64,000 nucleotides of DNA from Takakia lepidozioides (taxonomy: Eukaryota; Streptophyta; Takakiopsida; Takakiales; Takakiaceae): positions 21,886,001 through 21,950,000 of the forward strand of contig CM060734.1 of NCBI GenBank assembly GCA_030704615.1. Reading direction: 5' to 3'. The position numbers and the translations under genes were made by a program. This document shows, piece by piece, positions 22,929 to 33,593 of this stretch (the stretch's first letter is position 1; every line of letters begins with the position of its first letter). Below the pieces are notes generated by a model. That model made no database searches. It worked only from the letters and a program-made list of their open reading frames with translations, and had not been told where the DNA came from.

Positions 22929-23294
22929 TGTCTGGGACATTCCACTCAATCTCTACGCATATCTTCAACAATGAAATGTAAGTTAGATAAAACTTACTGG
23001 CACCTTCTTAGGTTTTGAAATTTGATCCCCTTCTGCAGCTTTCCTCTTCCCTCTCACATCTGCTGGAATTTCTGTCTGCGCTAGGGTTTCTTGACCTTCT
23101 CCCGGTCCGGCGTTCCGCGTGCTTCCACCTCCTTCAGTGTCCCTGCGAATCATCTCTGTCTCCACAGGCTGGCGCACTCTTATCGCCGACTGTGTCACAG
23201 CCGCTGCCTCAGTCTCCGTCTGCTCTTGTGAATCAGTCTCCGCGTTCACCTGCTGCCTTGGCCCTGTGTTCTCCAACAAACGACGCCTCGTCAT

Positions 23295-24144
23295 TTTCTC
23301 TCTTGCTCTGCGTCTCTCTCTAAGGGAAGTAAAATAAAGAGACTTTCTTCTCTTTCGTATTCTAGAAGGAACCCTCTCCAGCTTGACTACCACTCTCCCT
23401 CTAAGCGCGAAAAGTAGAAAAATGCAGTGACTCCCGATTTCTTGCGGGATTGCCTGCGTTCTTGCGTGTCTCTAGAAGCATCAGATTCCCTCCCGCGTGA
23501 CCGTTACACATAGTCGTTCCGTTATTAGTGCACATGCCAGCAATTGGTGTACAGCTGTTCGTATTCAGTTATGGATGTCTGAAGTGTGTCGCCCAAAAAA
23601 AACGGCGTGTTCTTTATTAGAACGGTTTCAATATTTAAAAATAACAGCGAATCCCAGAAATTTTGGCGCAGTCTTACACAAATAAATGTAAATGAACGAG
23701 AGATTGATGACAAATTGGAATATCATACACGGTCATCTTGTTAGCCAAACCCCACATTCGTTTCACATTTGGAACTTTCCAGGTGCGCATGATCATTGGT
23801 AGTAGTATATAGATACATTTACTTAATCTGCAATCCCATTCTCAGATCCTGTGGCATGCTTCCAGGAAGTCGGCTTTGTTTTTGGGTTTATTGATGAGGT
23901 TCTGGTTAACGGTTTTACAGCTGCCGACACTGCACCTAGGGATACTCTGACCATTGGGCCCACAAGAAAAGTAATTAAAATGGACGGCTGCATATCTGGA
24001 AAGAATAACATAATATGCACAGTCGTTATCTGAGCTTCCTCCGCCATATTCTCTGCTCATTCTTCAGCTGTGTTCTGGAACATCAGTAAACCGATTTACA
24101 CTAGATCTGCGATAGCAACGTACAAACGTACGCGAGGAAGGAAG
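23295..24144. promoter_or_regulatory. Divergent intergenic region between the two MULE genes
   Basis: Both genes must start transcription from this 850-bp gap. A TATATAGATA sequence lies at about 23,806. A frame at 23,851-24,033 (FGFIDEVLVNGF, KVIKMDGCISGKNN) looks protein-like but I cannot assign it and it has no ATG. No palindromes of the intronic family are present. Confidence 0.4.
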
Positions 24145-27100
24145 ATGGCTTCCTCTGAAGCGGAGTTCTTCTCTGACGACAAACCAGTGCCGTTCTCCCA
24201 GGAAGTCCTTGACAATGGATTTGCAATTGTTCTGGAACATGTCTTGGCTACCCGTTTTCAGCTGCAGAATGGCTCCATCTTTTTGGAGAAAGAGGTGTAC
24301 GATCTTAAAGGGAAGTTGGTGAAATATTCTTTCCAAAACCGTGATGAGACGGCTCATATCAGCCAGTGGAGAGTGCGTCCTGGTCGATACAGAGTACTTG
24401 GAGAGCCTCGGCGAAAGTCCCTTGGGTCATATGTGACGCCCGGGACTGCTGCTTCGGTCGTTGAAGACAAGAGGGAGGTGGTGGTGAAAAAAGAACACGT
24501 CTTCCACTCCAATCGTTGAGCTTTCGGATTCTTCCGATGATGACATAAGTGAAATTCCAAATCCAGTCCTTCCTACTGTGGTTGGAGAAGCTGATGAAGA
24601 AGAGATTTGTAGTGTCATTCCAAAATTGCGGGCGATGGGAGGAATGGCTGGATTCAAAAGTGAGTTGCGGGGAATTGATTGGGAATCTTTGAAGCAGGTG
24701 CCTGTGAAGTTCTTGCCGGAGACTTTTGATGGCGATATCCTATTCGAGCTGCCTCCTCCTCCGCGAGTTGGAGGTGTAACAATCATGATGCATGGAATGG
24801 ACAAGAAACACGACGGGCACCCGTGGTGCAGAACAAAAACATCCAATATTCAGAATGATGACAAGCTTGTTTTCAGGAGGACAGTTTGCAATGGACACCT
24901 TAGGTGTGATAATTTGAATTGCAGACACTTTCTTCAGTCTGGGGTTCATAATCAAAGCGAATGGGAGGGTCTGGCGGAAAATCCATTTCAGCCTGGGACT
25001 GCCCCTCCACCGGCAAACACTTTCGTCTGCAAATTCTGCAAACTTGTGCCATCCTGTTTGGCGCTCTGCGGAGCAAGAATGTACTATGTTGTCCACCGTT
25101 TGAATACAATGACGAGAGCTTGTGTGCATTTTGGATTCCATAACCATCATGTCTCGAAGGGGGATTACAGGGAGAGTGTTGAGACAGTATCGAGGTTGAT
25201 CAAACAGGAGTTCGGGATAAACCCATCCGCAACAACATCTGCAATTGCTCTTGGCGCAAGCAAGTCCTTCTTGGAAAGCCATATTTTGAGTGAAGGAGAT
25301 TCTGTGGGGACTAAACTTGACGGTGCAGCATTGGACCTGGTCATGGATCATTTCTCCACTTTAAGTTCACCTAACATTCGGCATCAGATCAATGCATTGA
25401 GAATGGGCTCTGGGATCAGAGGCTACATAGACAATATTTTGGAATTGAAACGAGTGAGCAAGTACGATTACATCCAGGACAATGTATTCCCAGGTCAAGG
25501 TGCCATCAAAGTTTTTCTTTTCAAAATGTCGACTGTTGGGGAGGGCAGTGGGGTTAGCCTCGTGAAGCGGATGCAGAAGACTGGGGACTTGCAGAACTGT
25601 TTTCTTATGTTTGATCATGTGAAACGAGTGAAGGATTGGACGACAATGGCTTGTCATGTCTACGATCCAGTGTACCAACGAGTTATGACAATTGCAGTTT
25701 GTGACATGCAATCCGAGGATACGGAATCCCAGAAGCTCATGTGGAATTCCCTGATACGTGTCATGGGCTGCCATGGGCTGCCATCTCCAAATTTCGCAGG
25801 TTTCATGGCGGATAGTGCTCAAGCAAATTTCAATGCTGTTCGTATTGTCTTCGGATCGGGCGACCCAAAAGTGCCTATGCCAGGAAGAGAGCGTACATGT
25901 CTATTCCATTGGACACAATCTCTGGAAAAACATACAAAGTCGGACATCAAACCAGAGATGCAGACTCAGCACCGTGAATTGTGCAAATAGTACAAAGATG
26001 CTAGAACAATGAAGGAGGCGGACACTTTGTTCCAGACAATTCGTGCATGGTGGTTCTCTTCTGGAGCTGCATCACTTGAGAGTATGAGAGCATTGGAAGA
26101 TTGGCTGGCGTTTTGGCACTTCCGGTATAGACAGTGGGGAGCAGCCATGACAATGGTACGAGGCTTCTATTTCATGCTTTATTCATACATTTGCTTTCCA
26201 TATTTTTGACTCATTGCTTTCTTTATGTTGTTTCCTGTGCACTGTTCTGAAGTGTGGTTATCCTCTTTGCAGAACATGTCCATTGAGGAAATGGCGGACA
26301 TGCCATCTTGCAATTTGGCAGAAACTGTGCACAACGCATGGTTGCAGCAGTCTGGGAAACGAGGTCGGGATTTGTATGTGGCAACAACAGATGATTTGAT
26401 ACGTGCCTTGCAACAACAAACCCGATACTGTGATTTCTTACGAGGTGGGGTTGGTGGCAAGGGTCCGGACAAATGGGAGTTGATGTTGCGTGCTGCAAAC
26501 AGATCTGGGGATCCAATCAAGATAGCACGGGCGGTGAGCATGTATGCCCAGGGAACGCCACTTGTTTCTAGAGTTCCACATCTTGAAGGGGAGGAGAGAT
26601 TCGGCTCCTGTAAGAGGAAATTGAACACTCCACCTGGTTCGGATTCAGATTCCCACAGGGCAGACCGTGATAACTTCTCGAAGCCTCGTGTTCCCCTGCA
26701 TGACAGCTCCATGTCCGGAACCTCCATTGTGGAGGAACCTCCAACACGACGGCAAGCTCCAGCATCAAACAGTGCCACTGAAATGGTGCAGGAGAGAAAC
26801 AACCCCCTTGATGTGCTTGAGTCCGCATGCCCCGACCACGTTTGGTACATAGAACGCACAAGTGTAGGGTTTCGTGTGAAATGTATAGCGATCAGGGCAA
26901 CTAATTTCGAGAAGTGCACTTCACCTATATCCAGAGGTGGTGCCCGAACTCCTGCTCCGACTTTCACGGGCTTGATGCGTCCATACGGTCAACCAGAAGC
27001 CAAGAACCACAAGTTCTGGTTCTGCGCAGATGATTGTGCCAGATGTGTGCATGGAACTGTGCGTCCTTCCGTAGTGATGAAGCCAACTCCTCCAACCGTT

Positions 27101-27658
27101 TGGCCCGTGAAGGTGGGAACACATCTCAGCTTTCAGGAGATTGAAATGCTGGAGGAGGCAGGTTTTTCCCTTGCGAGACAACCCCAACTCCATGCATGTG
27201 CTACTACTTCTACGTCCTCCCGGGTCCCCCCGGCAAATCCTGACTTGTGGCCAACCAAACGAGATGGAAAGCTCGTTCGGCGTTTCCCTCCAACCGCTGA
27301 ACACTTTGGCAAAGTGGAGTCCGCAAGAATGCTCCAAGCTCGTGTTGGAAGCACCATGGAAGTACCCGATCCAGGATATGGTCGAGTATTCATAATCATC
27401 ACTTCCACATCTGCTGTTCATGACAGGACCTACGACATCACGGTTTCCAATTTCCCCAATTGCACATGTCCTGATTTTGTGAATATGCTATCAACCAGTT
27501 TGGGCAAGAGAGGTAAATTCATACCCTGCAAACATTTGTATTTCATATTTTTGAGGAGGATGGTTTGCGATCCCAAACGTGACAACTTCATTCACCAGGC
27601 CACTATGAGTTTCAACCAGGTCGATACTCTTTTGCAGCGGGATACAACACATGGGTAG
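24145..27658 (+). pseudogene. Mutator-like (MULE) transposase, one intron, two lesions
   Basis: ATG at 24,145 in the context AAGATGGCT; stop TAG at 27,656-27,658; about 1,130 residues. Order: N-terminal region; an acidic SUMO-interacting-like IVELSDSSDDD near 24,510; a GCM/WRKY-type zinc cluster (HPWCRT, CNGHLRCDNLNC, CKFC); the DDE core with MFDHVKRVKDW, then MADSAQANFNAV and CLFHW, and a Glu in RALEDWLAFW; QWGAA; a C-terminal SWIM finger (CTCPDF...IPCKHLYF). The transposase cuts and pastes the element's ends in the nucleus. The intron is 26,156-26,273. An extra A in the A6 run at 24,487-24,492 shifts the frame and a TAG at 25,988 interrupts it, so no full protein is made unless these are sequence errors. 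Confidence 0.8.
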
Positions 27659-28049
27659 CATGAACTATGTAATGTGGTATGTGGATGACCATGATTTGAA
27701 ATGTGTATTTCACATCAATTTGTCGGCTGTGCAATGATATGGCCTCCAACTATACGGAGTGAGCTCTGAGTGACAACTTTTAGGTAGTGCACATTTGTCA
27801 TTGCACCGTTCGAAGTCTACATGTCTTGCTGTCGCTATGCACTACAATCATCTTTTGAAGATGATCCTAACTCTCATTGTTATTTGAGGAGGGAGGAAGG
27901 TCTTCCCGTGACAGCCTTTATGGCGCACACTTTGTGAGGACATTTTGTCGTCCTCGTAATTGTAAAAGTGAAACAAGCATTTGTAATTGCACAATGTTGG
28001 ATGCTGCAATTGTAGGCCTCAATGCTCGTCTTGATTCTATTTAGGCAAG
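27659..28049. other. Transposase 3' flank
   Basis: No open frame of note; presumably 3' UTR and spacer before the right subterminal region. Confidence 0.5.
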
Positions 28050-28320
28050 ATTCCCTGCATTAATTCCACGGTCATAGGACCATCCACGGTTATAGGCGGT
28101 GCATGTTAATGGTGACGTGGCAGATGACGGACAGTGCCATGTCATCATTTACCGCCACATCAGCATGCTGACATGACGCTCACGCCACGTCAGCTGGCGT
28201 GAGCGTACGCTCACGCCACGTCACTCCTGCGTGAGCGTACGCTCGCGCGCTCACGCGCAACGCTCACGCCATTGCATCGTTGTTAAGTAAACTACCACTT
28301 CCACACAAACAAGCTGGGCA
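28050..28320 (-). repeat. Putative right terminus and subterminal region of the MULE
   Basis: Contains TGACGTGG boxes on both strands, a perfect 24-bp palindrome at 28,195-28,218 centred on GTGAGCGTACGCTCAC, and a second GTGAGCGTAC copy at 28,231 with an inverted partner CGCTCACGC at 28,248. The outer end is AAACAAGCTGGGC, inverted relative to 17,526. Confidence 0.5.
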
Positions 28321-28597
28321 TTGTATTAATACTTCAAGGCCCACCTGCATGCAGGAGAATGCTCTATAAATGGCTGTGTTGGTGGGTTAGACCCTAGACC
28401 AAGATCCTTGGTGAGCCCTGATCATAGCGACCCGCCCCAGTCAACTAGAGGGTCACTGGGAAGAGTGCATAAAATCTATTGCATAAAAGTGCCATGTAGA
28501 CTAGATTTGGATTTCTACAGCTACAATATGAAGGTGTTGGTAAAAGGCATGCTGAACAGTATCCAATTGAGGTGGAAAAGGGTTGCAGCTACTATAC

Positions 28598-29308
28598 CAC
28601 GCAATTCCATCTCAACAAGTTCCAATAACTCCTCATCTTCAACAACATCCACTTTATTGAGAAAGCACACCAAGGATGGCACTCCCACCTACCTTGTGCC
28701 CGCGCCCACCCCAAACCCCGGCAAGCTAACAGTCAGACACAAAACAGAGCGAACTTGAGTAAAACCTTCACCAATAAACCCCAAAGCTTCATGTTACTCG
28801 AAGCATGTTTGAACTAATGAAGTGGAACAACACTGGCCTGAATAGGATATGTAGTCCCACATGATTCGTGCTTCTCCTGAAGCAGCTAGGTATCAACTTC
28901 AACATCAAGTTACAAGATATTAAGCAACATAATCTGGCCAGATATAGGGTGGAATTCTTTTTACACACAGAAATGACCTGACATGCAAGAAGAATATGCT
29001 CTTTAGTCTGGGGCATAGGTCCACCTGGTGCGGACACCACTAAAATGCCCCCGTCCATCTGTGCAGCCCCTGTAATTATGTTCTGCACCCTCCTCACCCT
29101 GGCTTCATCATACAAGTCCAGAAACTCAATATGCAAAGTACGTGAGCCATGCTAGCATTATAAATCATTCATTTAACTATTGAAATGTTTTAATACTGAT
29201 TGGAAAACCATGAGGGGACTGGGGGAAGCTTACCTTCACATAGTCAGCATGGCCTGGGCAGTCGACATGTGCATAGTGCCGTTTCGCAGTCTCATATTCC
29301 ACATGTGT
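28598..29308 (-). pseudogene. Internal fragment of a nuclear EF-Tu gene, three exons
   Basis: Exon a (29,308-29,234) reads [20 protein letters not shown], the DCPGH G3 motif of elongation factor Tu. Exon b (29,082-28,978) reads [18 protein letters not shown] and [10 protein letters not shown]. Exon c (28,688-28,598) reads [24 protein letters not shown] is the G4 motif that sets guanine specificity. All three are bounded by GT/AG signals and join in phase. EF-Tu delivers aminoacyl-tRNA to organellar ribosomes; plants keep nuclear genes for it. The P-loop (G1), the rest of the G domain and domains II and III are absent, so this is a captured fragment. It lies 280 bp from the MULE right end and next to a PPR fragment. 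Confidence 0.85.
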
Positions 29309-29375
29309 CTGGCAATCACCCAATCGTGCAGTCACTTACTCTTTGCAAACTTATAGCACCTTTCACACTCCAGGC

Positions 29376-30165
29376 TCATTGCCGCCAGTTCTTGGTTAGC
29401 CCTTGAGTTTGCTTTGATACAGCTAGCAAGGATTGAAGGTGCTCATAGGTCTCCAAAGCCTCCATCCCGTGCCCTTGCTGTGCATATCCTGCAATCATTG
29501 CACCCCACGACACCACATCTTGTTCAACCATATTGTTGAACACTCCCTTTGCACCCTCGATGCACCCACATTTTGCATACATGTCCACGAGAGTACTGTT
29601 CAGAATGACATCGGGTACAATTCCAGCTCTGACAATGTCACCATGGACCTCTTTGCCCTTTTCCAGGGCTGCCAGGCTTGCACATGCATTGCAAATGCAA
29701 TCAAACGTGATGTGGTCGGGCTTCACGCCTTTGGCTGCCCATTTGATCGTAGGTCTCCAAAGCCTCCTTCCCGCGGCCTTGCTATGCATACCCGCAAGCA
29801 TCGTTTAGCCATACTGTTGCAAACTCCCTTCGCATCCTCGATGCACCCACATTTTGAGGGTGATATTGCAAACTTAAACGAACGTGACCCGGCCCTTCGC
29901 ATCCTCGATGCACCCACATTTCGCATACATGTCCACAAGGGTGATATTGCAAACTTAAACGAACGTGACCGGGTCCGGCTTCACCCCTTCCCGCATTATT
30001 TGCTCATACGTCTCCGAAGCCTCTATACCACACCCCCACTATGCATATCCTCGCCCTTCCCGCATCATTTGCTCAAGGAAGCCGTATCAGTTGCTCAAGA
30101 ATAGGTCGCAAAGCCTCTATCCCACGCCCCTGCATTGCATATCCTGCGATCATCGCGTTCCATGA
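29376..30165 (-). pseudogene. PPR protein fragment, decayed
   Basis: The minus strand encodes PLS-type pentatricopeptide repeats: KGVKPDHITFDCICNACASL, ALEKGKEVHGDIVRAGI, TLVDMYAKCGCIEGAKGVF, DVVSWGAMIAGYAQQ. Upstream (higher coordinates) the frame is broken but CGCIEDAKGVCNSM is still visible. PPR proteins bind organellar RNA. No start, no E or DYW domain seen. Confidence 0.75.
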
Positions 30166-31190
30166 CACAAGTTCTCACTGCTTCGGCTCGATACTACAAA
30201 AACAAATGGTAGCGCGGGAGGCAAAAGGAGGCTAAGTCCCAGCCCTCTGTGTTCACGGCTGAACGTGGGCAACCCTAAAGCAACTTTTTGAATTTTTTAA
30301 CTTTTTGCACTTTGTGTCATTCCATTGACACAAGTGCTTCGTTAAAGATAGATGGATGAGGTCATCCAATGGTGAACCCATTCATGTATATGCCTTAAGA
30401 TGCCACGTGTAGTGATGTAGTCATATAAATAGAGCTCTGAAACATCCTGTAGTCATGTAGTCATAAGCTTCTATGGCATGTCATCAATGTGTAGTAGTGG
30501 TGTAGTCATTTAGTCATAAGCTTATATGGCACGTGTCTGACGTGTAGTATTGCGTATGACTACTAGTTATATAAACCAAGTCTGTGTTCTTGGTCAACAA
30601 TGTTTGACCGTAGCTCCTAGTCATGTAGTAATATGTATGACTTCATTAGATTAAAATATATTAAAATGCACCCAACAATGGGTTTCATCACTCTGTAGTC
30701 ACATATATAGTCATGGTTACCAAGGTTTATATTACCCGTAGTCATAAAAACGACAATCTGTACTAGTGGTTTCCATTGTGTTCACTTTTATTTTCACTAC
30801 AAGAAGATGACCTTATGTTTGTGAGTGCGGAGTGTAAGGATTAGTTTTGCACTTGTATGTTAAAGAGGTTGAGAGCTAGGAGAATTTAGCTCTTGTATCA
30901 CAAGGCTTGCAAGGGTTGCAAGGAAAGGTACTTGTGGTGTTACACCAAGGTGTTGGAGAGCTCAAGAAGGAGTTTGTTTGCCACAAGATTTGCAAGGATT
31001 GCAAGAGGGAGAAATGGCTATGAGGGGGAAATGGCTATTCGTAAGGAGAATACAAGGAGAATACAAGGAAAATACGTATAGGCCCAGAGGAATATCGGGG
31101 GAATACTATGGTATATTCTTAGGAATATTCTTAGGGAACTTAGGGAACTTATTGGGAACCCATTAGGAACTTGGGAACGCATTGGGAACA
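30166..31190. repeat. AT-rich repeat sequence
   Basis: The words TGTAGTCAT and TAGTCATAAGCTT(C/A)TATGGCA recur between 30,400 and 30,740. TTCACTACAAGAAGATGACC at about 30,795 resembles a CACTA-type terminus but no partner was found. Confidence 0.4.
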
Positions 31191-31194
31191 TATT

Positions 31195-31375
31195 GAGTCC
31201 TTCAAGGATTGTTTGGGGTTCTTGGAGGACTATTCGGGGTCGTTGGAGGACTATTTGGAGTCCTTGGATGACTGTTTGGGGTCTTTGGAGGACTATTTGG
31301 AGGACTATTTGGGGTCGTTGGGGGCCAGTATTTGGCGAGCTTGAGGAGTCTTTGGCGACTTGTGCGAGGGACTAT
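31195..31375 (+). repeat. Minisatellite, about 20-bp units
   Basis: Degenerate tandem copies of GGAGGACTATTTGGGGTCGT, about eight. The + frame gives repeated WRTIWG, which I regard as chance. Confidence 0.75.
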
Positions 31376-31479
31376 TTAGAGTCCTCGAGGGCCAAGTTTT
31401 GGCAGGCTCTTGTCTCCTTGGTGTACTGTTTTGGAGTCCCATTGTGCAAGGTTTGGGAGCCTTGGTAAGGTTGTTTGAG

Positions 31480-32215
31480 AGACATCTTGAGGGCTCTTGG
31501 AGAGTTATTTGAGAGACCCTTGAAAGGTAGTCTTGTCTATTGCTCGAGCAAGAGAGTGTGGAGATAGGGTAGTGGGATGAGAGCATGCTGGGATTAGGAA
31601 TTGTTTTAGTATTTCTTCCTTGTAGTCTTTCACCCTCTATGTAGGCCAAAACCTTTATGTAAGTGGAGGCAAGAGTCAGTCCGGGTTTGGGCTGGGGTGT
31701 TCTTGGAGGAGCGACACTGTGGAGTGTTTTTGGTGTGGGGGAGTTGCTATCTTGATTTTCTTGTGTTTGGATCCACTCCACACCTGCATGCTTGACTATG
31801 CGTCATGTTAGCTTTGTGTGGGCGTTTGTTTGCATAGGAGGTTAGTCCGGATTTGAGCACCGGCCAATCCTTGAGCATGCTGTCGGTGATGAGGCTGGGA
31901 TGATGACCAGTCAGACCATCATTGTTTCTCTTATGGTGAGGCTGGGTTGATGACCAGTGGATTCCTGAGTGGAGTGTTTCCATTGTGTTCACTTTCATTA
32001 TCTATTGTGGCATAGCTTTCTAGGATTGTATGCTAAAAATGTGTGTGGACAGCGATGTATGTTGTGGCACGATGTTTAGGTGCACGATAGCGTGAGCACA
32101 ACCCACGGTCATGGGGATTGTATGTTTTTAAGCCGCGGTCATAGGAGTTACATGTTTTGAGGGCACGGTGCATTTATACGGTGCAGTTGCACCAAATCGA
32201 TAAACTATCTGATCT
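31480..32215. other. No gene seen
   Basis: A duplicated GAGGCTGGGATGATGACCAG / GAGGCTGGGTTGATGACCAG pair at about 31,889 and 31,940. Otherwise unassigned. Confidence 0.4.
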
Positions 32216-32430
32216 ATCTTTCAATTTGGCATTGAGAAATTAAAATTTAGTAATAGTTTCGGGAGAGAGAGTTTTAATTTCGCATTGAGAAATTAAAATT
32301 AAGTGGTAGTTTCGGGAGTGAGAATTTTAATTTCGCATTGAGAAATTAAAATTAAGTGGTAGTTTCGGGAGTGAGAGTTTTAATTTCGCATTGAGAAATT
32401 AAAATTAAGTCGTAGTTTCTGGGAGTGAGA
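32216..32430. repeat. Four tandem 53-bp units, each a hairpin
   Basis: Each unit contains TTTTAATTTC, a 7-base loop GCATTGA, and GAAATTAAAA, a perfect 10-bp inverted repeat in three of four units, followed by a TAGTTTCGGGAGTGAGA spacer. Units start at about 32,216, 32,271, 32,324 and 32,377. Confidence 0.85.
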
Positions 32431-32814
32431 GTTTCGTTTCGATAAATTATCCATGGGACGTAACAACCTTTAAGAGTCTCAGCGCCCTTTTCTCAAGTCT
32501 ATCATATAAAGGGCCCAATATCGGTGAGCATAGCGTGAGGAAATCCCAACATATTTATCATGTATAGGGGTTACTTGTTTCTTAAGTGTTGCTGTGAGGG
32601 CCTATGTGGGCAGTTAAAAATAGTTTCGCAAATTTTTTAGTTTCTCAATTTTCGTTTCGCTGAAGAATATTCGGAAGGCATCTTAGGAATATACGGTATA
32701 TTCGCTTGTGCTCACGTGAGCATGCTCACTCACTACCCAACCTCCTGGCCTCTGGCCTTCATTGTTACGGTGGTTAATCCAAGGTAACAAACAGATCGGA
32801 CAGAGCGCCCCCCT

Positions 32815-33260
32815 TGGGCTCTAAAGCTTGGCAATATATTTGGGCAGCTTGGCTTTGGATGAGATCTATGTTATCACAAATTTCTCCCAAGTCTTCTGAT
32901 GAATCGCTTCGTCAACCGCTTTTCGTGAATTTGAATGCTAATTCAGAAATTCTGCTTAAATATGCTAAAAAATGGGCTTTTGGGAACAAACTGCAATATC
33001 TCATTTCTCACATATTTGGCAATCGGGCATTTTTATCCTGGTTTCTAAGGCAATTGACTAGCTCTTGGTTTGCAGAGCTACACTTTGGGATGTAGTAACG
33101 AGCGAAATCCCTGAATGTGTGTGTGGGAACTTTGCTCTTTCTTGTAAGAGATTTCTTTGATGAGAATTCCCTCTATGCTATCAAGGTTTTCTGTTTGAAA
33201 TCAGGCAAAATAGACCCAACTCCTCCTCTGGATATTTGATATTACGATGGGTCATTTCGT
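32815..33260 (+). mobile_element. LINE fragment, post-RT region
   Basis: The frame 32,814-33,095 has LRQPLFVNLN followed by W...L..I.H.FG...FLSWF, the pattern of the segment between reverse transcriptase and zf-RVT in L1-like elements. A stop at 33,093 and frame loss follow. Confidence 0.5.
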
Positions 33261-33593
33261 TGGGTTTTCTATGCCCCCCTGCAGCTCTTACAATTTGACC
33301 TAGCAGAGTGGCAGTGGATGTTTAAGAAAAATATCATCTTTTTTTTGCTTACACTGTGAAGCTTGGTTACTCTTTACTCAAGCCTCCGTTGGTTTTCAAC
33401 TTCAAATGGAAAGCTAAATGGAATATTGCTAATTTTTCTGATGATTGAAAAGTTATTTGTGGAGAAAAAACATGTCAGTGAAAATAAGTGGGTCCTATAG
33501 AAGTTGCTGAATCGTGGTTTTAGTCATGGTTAACTAGAATTATCTATTTCTAGTTAACTACGACATTTTGGATATTTATATTTGTATTTTGTA

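Larger units (their letters stand above)
18614..23294 (-). pseudogene. ParB-like domain plus DNA methyltransferase-like gene, frameshifted
   Basis: Start ATG at 23,294 (MTRRRLLENTG). Exon 1, 23,294-22,998, is basic and Ser/Gln-rich and ends in an NLS-like SKPKK. Exon 2, 22,407-21,755, has an acidic linker and then a ParB/sulfiredoxin-like fold: DIPLCRMISMPVV, a helix, VSLTDING and VWDGNHPLLAWMGYI (family DGxHRxxA, Arg replaced by Pro). Exons 3 (21,660-21,468), 4 (21,383-20,946) and 5 (20,860-20,634) join in phase. Exon 6 from 19,682 has a Lys/Glu-rich linker. The last exon, 18,904-18,614, reads ADIIILDIPDG and later LSDAGTLLLFQS, SGFEVW, which is motif IV and the next strands of a class I methyltransferase. 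ParB-methyltransferase fusions are known in bacteria and phages. At least four frameshifts (T run near 22,068, A run near 21,945, A run near 19,477, and near 19,395) and unresolved joins around 19,015-19,130 make this copy a probable pseudogene. The C-terminal SAM loop is missing. Confidence 0.6.
17526..28320. mobile_element. Candidate Mutator-like element with divergent ParB-methyltransferase-like gene
   Basis: The block holds a - strand gene (18,614-23,294) and a + strand MULE transposase gene (24,145-27,658) separated by 850 bp, flanked by short inverted ends and GTGAGCG-type palindromes on both sides. MULEs are class II transposons moved by a DDE transposase; classical MuDR carries a second gene beside the transposase. 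That both genes belong to one element is inferred from the divergent layout and the flanking repeats. OSB-like sequence at 17,800-18,600 interrupts the expected 3' end of the - strand gene. Confidence 0.45.

Noticed and set aside
29433-30104. + strand His/Pro-rich protein of 223 residues
   Set aside because: It is the antisense of PPR repeats on the minus strand; similar antisense frames recur over the 41-44 kb PPR array.
31193-31468. Trp-rich repeat protein
   Set aside because: The WRTIWG pattern follows from a 20-bp minisatellite and there is no start, splice or family support.
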